Source of the DNA: Opitutaceae bacterium UBA3033
Lineage (GTDB): Bacteria > Verrucomicrobiota > Verrucomicrobiia > Opitutales > Opitutaceae
Reading direction: 5' to 3'
NCBI GenBank assembly: GCA_002367815.1
Contig: DFDG01000209.1
Span: 1 to 11,063, forward strand
Length of the DNA stretch: 11,063 bases
A program made the translations under genes and the position numbers. The notes under the pieces were generated by a model. The model saw only the letters and a program-made list of their open reading frames with translations, had not been told where the DNA came from and did no database searches. This document shows, in pieces, positions 6,490-11,063 of the stretch; position 1 is the first letter of the stretch, and each line of letters starts with the position of its first letter.

Positions 6490-7596
6490 ATGTCGCTGAG
6501 TTACGAATCTTCCGGAGTGAGTTACGATCAACTCGATGCGTTTAAACGCGCCTGCCAACAGGCGGCTCGCAAGACGGCCCATCTGCTGGCTGACCACGGT
6601 TACGCCGAGCCGGACAACACTCGGGGCGAAAGCTGCTACCTGATGGAAGCGGCCGATCACTATCTCGCACACGTCGAGGAAGGACTGGGCACCAAAAACC
6701 TGGTGGCCGATGCCGTCTACCAACAATCGGGCAAAACGTTTTATCATGAAGTCGCCATCGATACGGTCGCCACGATCGTGAACGATCTGGTGACCTGCGG
6801 CGCACTGCCGACATCGGTGGCGATGCATGCGGCGGTGGGTGATTCCGATTGGTTTTCCGACTCGAAAAGAATGCAGGCTTTGGTTGACGGTTGGGCCGAT
6901 GGTTGCACTCAAGCCGGTGCGGTTTGGGGCGGCGGAGAAACGCCGACCCTCAAGAGTATTGTTAATCCAGCAGCCATCGTGCTTGCAGGTTCGGCAGTGG
7001 GCCGGATTGCTCCGAAATCGCTGCGCATCACAGGTGAAGTGAAAGCAGGCGATTCAATTATTTTTCTCGCCAGTTCCGGGGTGCAAACCAACGGTCTTTC
7101 ACTGTGCCGGTTGATTGCGGACAAGCTGCCGGAAAGCTACGCGACCCCGGTGGGTCACGGCGATCCACGCACCTACGGTGAGGCATTGCTCGCTCCTTCG
7201 GTGATCTACGTAAAGTTTGTGCGCGAGTGTCAGCGCCGCGGTTTGAAGCTCAACTACGTGTCGCACGTCACGGGCCATGGTTGGCGCAAATTGATGAGGC
7301 TCGAAGAAAATTTCGTCTACGAAATCACCAACCCGCACGAACCATTGGCGGTGTTTAAGTTTTTACAGGAAGCCGGCCCGATCACGGAGCGCGAGATGTA
7401 TGCGACTTTTAACATGGGCGTGGGCTTTGCGGCATACGTTGCGCCGGAGAATGAAGCCGCGGTGCTCGCGGCCGCGACGGAATCCGGCTATGAAGCGTGG
7501 ATCGCGGGGAAGGTGAAAAAGGAAGGGGATCGCAAAGCGGTGGAGATCCCATCGCTGAATCTGACGTTCGAGGGCGACACGTTGCAGGTCCGATAA
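6490..7596 (+). CDS. purM: Phosphoribosylformylglycinamidine cyclo-ligase (AIR synthetase), divergent
   Basis: The enzyme closes the imidazole ring, turning FGAM (the PurL product) and ATP into AIR. Family marks are the SLSY start, EEGLGTKN (63-70) where E. coli has DGVGTKL, VNDLVTCGA (97-105), GGGETPTL (147-154), ASSGVQTNGLSL (194-205), LLAPSVIYVK (233-242), and EMYATFNMGVGF (302-313). The length of 368 aa is a little above the usual 345. It lacks the glycine-rich segment (GGFGAL in E. coli) near residue 45, having a ESCYLMEAADHYLA stretch instead, and the last Met of GGETAEM is replaced. It is therefore a diverged PurM branch rather than the textbook form, but the context (3 nt after purF, opposite purL) strongly supports the role. 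GGAG at 6476-6479, inside the end of purF, is the probable ribosome binding site. Confidence 0.92.
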   Translation: MSLSYESSGVSYDQLDAFKRACQQAARKTAHLLADHGYAEPDNTRGESCYLMEAADHYLAHVEEGLGTKNLVADAVYQQSGKTFYHEVAIDTVATIVNDLVTCGALPTSVAMHAAVGDSDWFSDSKRMQALVDGWADGCTQAGAVWGGGETPTLKSIVNPAAIVLAGSAVGRIAPKSLRITGEVKAGDSIIFLASSGVQTNGLSLCRLIADKLPESYATPVGHGDPRTYGEALLAPSVIYVKFVRECQRRGLKLNYVSHVTGHGWRKLMRLEENFVYEITNPHEPLAVFKFLQEAGPITEREMYATFNMGVGFAAYVAPENEAAVLAAATESGYEAWIAGKVKKEGDRKAVEIPSLNLTFEGDTLQVR

Positions 7597-7616
7597 TCTG
7601 CGTTCAGCGTTTCGAA

Positions 7617-9566
7617 ATGACTGAACACCCGCGACTTTTCCTCGCTTCCGAATCAACTGGTGGACTACGCACGGTCGAGGATTTGCAGCTCAGCATTCAA
7701 TCCGGCTGGCCCAGGGAAACCTGGCTGCGGATATTGGCTTCGGCCGAAGCGGCTTTGGGGTGTGCCCCGTTTGTACCCAGTGATGATTTCCCCGGCCGGC
7801 CTCCGGGTATGGCCGCGCAGAAGAATCCTGATTTCACGGTTTGCGAGGCGGCCGGGCAGCGACTCCTGCGCGCTTCGTTGGCCCACCTGTTGACCGGCAG
7901 ACCGGAGTTCAAAGTCTCGGCCATGGCGCAGCTCAAGGCACTTTATGATCCGGAAGTTTGGCCGGATTGGATTGATCAGGCGCATACGCATTTTGATTTT
8001 AAAGCCGATTTGCGCACCGGAATGCTTTCGCAGGCGGTTGGTTTGACTTATGATTGGCTGGCATCATCGCTCACGGCGGACGAGCGAGTCTGGGTGATCG
8101 AGGGATTGGACCGACGTGGGATTCAACCCTATCTCGAATCCCTGGCGATGAATCCATGGTGGGCGCACGATCGTAATAATTGGATGACTTGCATCGTGGG
8201 TGGCCTGGGTATCGCCGGGATGGCTTTGGATGGAGAACATCCGGACGCCCGGCGCTTGATCGACTTGGCCGTGGAGAAAATGGAGTCGTATCTTTCGTGC
8301 TACGGTGCGGAAGGGGATTTCAACGAATCGGTGGGATATGCCGGGGCCAATCGGCTGCCAGTGGCTTTTTTCCAAGCGCATCGTTATTGGTCGGGTGGAA
8401 AACAAAATCGTTTGGCGGAGACACCCTTTCCGGAAATGTGCCGGTGGGTCATGCATACCACCTTGCCTCCCGGTCGCGTGGTGAGCGTGGGGGACTGTCA
8501 TCCCAATGCTCCGGTTACAACGGGCTATGTGGCCCCGGTAGCGTCCGCCAATCAGGATGGTATATTGCAATGGTTCTATCACCAATATCAGGCCTCTTCG
8601 GATGATCCATACCAGTTGGTTTCATACGATGCCCTGCTCCCGGAAATTTCACCGGAAGGAAAGGTGCCGCCTTACAAAAGTTTCCCCGCCCACGGGCGCC
8701 TGATTGTCAGTCGCTCGGACTGGTCTGCCCAAAGCATAGCTTGCGTTGTTCACGCCAAGGCAGGGCGCGAGGAAAACCATGAACACAATGATGTGGGTCA
8801 ACTTTGTGTGGATGGATTTGGCGAGCGATTGATCATCGATCCGGGTTCTCCTTCCGGCTATCCGGCTGACTTCTTTGAGCAGGTCCGATGGGAATATTAC
8901 AACGCCTCGATTCGAGGGCACAATGTGCTGATGTTTGATGGCGAGGAACAGCGTTCACCGCAGAGCAAACGGGGGCAATTCAAAGAGGTGGAATCCTTGA
9001 GTGGCCATGTGGTGGCCGAAAATTATATCCCGGGGGTGGGAGCGGCATGGAAGATGGATCTTTCGCCGGCATACCATACCGGACAACAGGTCACCCGAAC
9101 GGTGCTTCACCTTTACCCGGGATATGTGTTGGTGTTGGATGAGGCCGTGCTCGCGAAAGCGCAGAATATTTCGTTGCGCTGGCACACTTGCGATCGGGCC
9201 GCCCCGGACGAAAAGGGCAATTTCGTGGTGCGCGGGCAGAAGGCGATATTGGCCGGACTGGTGACCCGATTGGACTTTGGGGCCATCAATTATGGACGTC
9301 GTGAGCAACAATACCATGCGCCCTATGACCGCGATCGTGTCGGTGAGCTTCTGGAGGCACGCCGGGAGAGCTATATCGAGACAACATTGCAGGGTGATCG
9401 CTGCCGGTTGTTAACCTTGATGGTTGTGCAAGGCGCTGGATCGGCTGAAGCGTCTTGGAGCAAAAGTGGTGAGAATTGGCATTTTGGGGATATTTCCGCC
9501 CGAATGACAGCGTCTGGGCCCGAAATCCTTTCTCTTTCCACTGGGCAACGTATTGCCCTGACGTAA
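7617..9566 (+). CDS. Heparinase II/III-like polysaccharide lyase, copy 1
   Basis: This is a 649-aa protein with the layout of heparinase II/III-type lyases, which cleave uronate-containing glycans by beta-elimination. Residues about 70-330 form an alpha-toroid-like domain holding HDRNNWMT (184-191) and FNESVGY (235-241), with Asn187/Asn188 and Tyr241 as candidate active-site residues. From about 355 on is a beta-sheet domain with the signature HEHND (388-392), GERLIIDPGSPSGYP and SIRGHNVLMFDG, corresponding to the H.HND...DPG...HN pattern of heparinase II/III C-terminal domains. The substrate cannot be told from sequence. No signal peptide is visible, so a cytoplasmic enzyme acting on imported oligosaccharides is likely. 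I chose ATG 7617, where the family homology (HPRLFLASES) begins; the open frame extends to 7497 inside purM but that part is purM in another frame. The gap to purM is 20 nt with no clear terminator or Shine-Dalgarno. Confidence 0.85.
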   Translation: MTEHPRLFLASESTGGLRTVEDLQLSIQSGWPRETWLRILASAEAALGCAPFVPSDDFPGRPPGMAAQKNPDFTVCEAAGQRLLRASLAHLLTGRPEFKVSAMAQLKALYDPEVWPDWIDQAHTHFDFKADLRTGMLSQAVGLTYDWLASSLTADERVWVIEGLDRRGIQPYLESLAMNPWWAHDRNNWMTCIVGGLGIAGMALDGEHPDARRLIDLAVEKMESYLSCYGAEGDFNESVGYAGANRLPVAFFQAHRYWSGGKQNRLAETPFPEMCRWVMHTTLPPGRVVSVGDCHPNAPVTTGYVAPVASANQDGILQWFYHQYQASSDDPYQLVSYDALLPEISPEGKVPPYKSFPAHGRLIVSRSDWSAQSIACVVHAKAGREENHEHNDVGQLCVDGFGERLIIDPGSPSGYPADFFEQVRWEYYNASIRGHNVLMFDGEEQRSPQSKRGQFKEVESLSGHVVAENYIPGVGAAWKMDLSPAYHTGQQVTRTVLHLYPGYVLVLDEAVLAKAQNISLRWHTCDRAAPDEKGNFVVRGQKAILAGLVTRLDFGAINYGRREQQYHAPYDRDRVGELLEARRESYIETTLQGDRCRLLTLMVVQGAGSAEASWSKSGENWHFGDISARMTASGPEILSLSTGQRIALT

Positions 9567-9614
9567 GTTTTTATTTCCACATGCCAATTATATTCATATA
9601 ACTGGAGTTCCGTT
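9567..9614 (+). other. AT-rich gap between the two lyase copies, with GGAG site
   Basis: These 48 bases are markedly richer in A and T than the flanking genes. They hold TATATT (9589-9594) and TATAAC (9597-9602), the latter 17 bases from a TTTCCA (9574-9579), so a promoter is possible but weak. GGAG at 9604-9607 lies 7 bases before ATT 9615 and is a well-placed Shine-Dalgarno for it. No terminator hairpin is seen. Confidence 0.45.
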
Positions 9615-11063
9615 ATTAACCATCCCCGGATATTCCTAGCCACTCAATCCGCCAATGGACTCCGCACCGTTGATGTTTTGCGTCGGGATATTAAGCTGGG
9701 ATGGATGCGCGATGCCTGGTCGCGGATATTGTTTTCGGCCGAGAAAGCGGTGAAGGATGGACCCGTCCTACCGGATCACTTCGTTTATGGTCGTGATCAG
9801 AGTTCGATGCTCAAAAAGAATCCGGACTTTTTTGTGTGCGAGGCGGTGGGACAGCAGCTCCTGCGGTTGGCCCTGGCCCACCTTTTGACCGGACGGGAAG
9901 AATTCAAGAAATCCGCCATGGATCAACTTGAAGCACTTTATAATCCCGAGGTTTGGCCCGATTGGATTGATCAAAGCAGCATCAACACCGGAGTGACTGC
10001 CGACCTGCGCACCGGATCGCTATCCCAGGATGTGGCGGTGGCATTTGATTGGTTGGCGCCGGGCCTTACCCCCAACGAAAAGAAATGGATCATCGATGGA
10101 CTCGATCGTCGGGGGATCCAACCTTTCCTGAAGACTTTGGCCGGTAATCCTGTGTGGGTAAATCAGATCAGTCGCATGACCGCAATTGTCAGCGGGCTGG
10201 GTATTGCGGGGATGGCACTGGATGGCGAACACCCGGACGCACAGCGCTTGATCGATATCGCGATGGAGAAAATGGAAGCAGCGCTTTCCATTATCGGACC
10301 CGAGGGTGAATTCAACGAATCCGTGAATTATGCCAGTGCCAACCGGTATCCGGTTAACTTTTTCCTCGCGCATCGTTATTGGACCAATGGGCAGGAGAAT
10401 CGGCTCGCGCAGTCACCGTTCCCCGAGATGTGCCGTTGGTTGATGCACACCACAGTGCCACCCGGTCGGGTCCTGGCCCTGGGCGATTGTTTGCCAGAAC
10501 GTGAAGTGGTTTCGGGGTATATGGCGGCGGTCGCTGCAGCCACGCGCGATGGCGTGGCGCAATGGTATTACGAACAGTATCAGTCCGAGTCTGCCGATCC
10601 CTATCAGTTGGTCGCTTACGATCCTTCCGTTGCTGCTCAGCCTCCGGATGGGCTAGTGCCTAATTTCAAAGTATTCAAGGCGCACGCTGGGGTCGTGATC
10701 AGTCGCACTGATTGGTCGTCAGACAGCACCGCGTGTGTCGTGTTTGCCAAAACGGGCCGGGAGCAGAATCACGATCATAACGATATTGGTCAGCTTTGCG
10801 TGCAAGGCTTTGGGGAGAGACTGATCAAGGATTTGGGTGCCCCATCCGGTTTTCCAGCGGACTTTTTCGGTGAAGCAAGATGGGAATATTACAATGCCTC
10901 GATCTCGGGTCACAACGTGCTGATGTTTGACCGGCGGGAGCAGCGCAGCCCCCTGCATCTGCGCGATGAGCAGATCGATATGTCGCCTTACAGTGGTCGG
11001 GTGGTGGCCCAGAAACATGTGCCCGACGTGGGCAGTGCATGGAAAATGGACTTGTCCCCGGCC
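9615..11063 (+). CDS. Heparinase II/III-like polysaccharide lyase, copy 2 (runs off window; ATT start or degraded start)
   Basis: The frame is open for all 483 codons to the window edge and is colinear with copy 1, at roughly 60-65% identity by eye. Homology begins at HPRIFLATQS, directly after codons ATT-AAC. The frame upstream runs back to the TAA that ends copy 1 and contains no ATG, GTG or TTG. ATT 9615 has GGAG 7 bases upstream; the first canonical candidates, TTG 9678 and ATG 9705, would delete 21 or 30 conserved residues. The C-terminal signature survives as HDHND. The active-site stretch differs: copy 1 HDRNNWMT corresponds to NQISRMT here, one codon shorter and without the Asn pair. 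The DPG turn after it has become DLG. The tyrosine of FNESVNY is kept. It could be a specialised or inactive paralog, or an early pseudogene. No signal peptide is seen. Confidence 0.75.
   Translation, partial: MNHPRIFLATQSANGLRTVDVLRRDIKLGWMRDAWSRILFSAEKAVKDGPVLPDHFVYGRDQSSMLKKNPDFFVCEAVGQQLLRLALAHLLTGREEFKKSAMDQLEALYNPEVWPDWIDQSSINTGVTADLRTGSLSQDVAVAFDWLAPGLTPNEKKWIIDGLDRRGIQPFLKTLAGNPVWVNQISRMTAIVSGLGIAGMALDGEHPDAQRLIDIAMEKMEAALSIIGPEGEFNESVNYASANRYPVNFFLAHRYWTNGQENRLAQSPFPEMCRWLMHTTVPPGRVLALGDCLPEREVVSGYMAAVAAATRDGVAQWYYEQYQSESADPYQLVAYDPSVAAQPPDGLVPNFKVFKAHAGVVISRTDWSSDSTACVVFAKTGREQNHDHNDIGQLCVQGFGERLIKDLGAPSGFPADFFGEARWEYYNASISGHNVLMFDRREQRSPLHLRDEQIDMSPYSGRVVAQKHVPDVGSAWKMDLSPA

Noticed and set aside
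5854..6912. 352-codon minus-strand frame spanning the purF-purM junction
   Set aside because: It is antisense to two well-supported genes and its translation shows no domain or coherent motif.
7497..7616. Upstream extension of lyase copy 1 into purM
   Set aside because: The extra 40 residues overlap the conserved end of purM in another frame, and family homology begins at ATG 7617.
9581..9601. Six-codon ATG...TAA mini-ORF just before the GGAG of lyase copy 2
   Set aside because: It has no ribosome binding site and could occur by chance; translational coupling to the ATT start is possible but unsupported.

Overview
The window reads as a chromosomal segment of a moderately GC-rich bacterium, most likely a Verrucomicrobiota member close to Opitutales. 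This placement is an inference. It rests on a PurF of the long form I associate with Bacteroidota/Verrucomicrobiota, on tandem heparinase II/III-like genes, and on short palindromic repeats of kinds I remember from Opitutae and related genomes. No taxonomic marker gene is present.

Layout: (1) 1-78 is a perfect 23-bp inverted repeat built from two facing REP-like hairpin units, followed by about 90 bp of spacer. (2) 169-4353, minus strand, is purL, a single-chain FGAM synthase with its own glutaminase domain. (3) 4354-4572 is a divergent intergenic region. (4) 4573-6486 (purF) and 6490-7596 (purM) lie on the plus strand 3 nt apart. (5) 7617-9566 encodes a heparinase II/III-like polysaccharide lyase, 20 nt after purM. 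(6) 9615 to the window edge is a diverged tandem copy of that lyase, with no ATG/GTG/TTG at the expected start and an ATT at good distance from a GGAG ribosome binding site.

PurF (committing step), PurL (step 4) and PurM (step 5) make this a de novo purine cluster arranged around one divergent control region. The lyase genes share the strand and close spacing of purF-purM but have no obvious biochemical link to purines.

The most unusual signal is inside purL. The protein is about 100 residues longer than its proteobacterial counterparts as I remember them. Nearly all the excess falls in four loop or linker insertions, and each coincides with a different palindromic or REP-like DNA element read through in frame without a stop or frameshift. 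This resembles the Rickettsia palindromic elements that insert into coding genes, but with four unlike sequences in one essential biosynthetic gene. The second notable signal is the lyase copy with a possible ATT start and an altered active-site motif.
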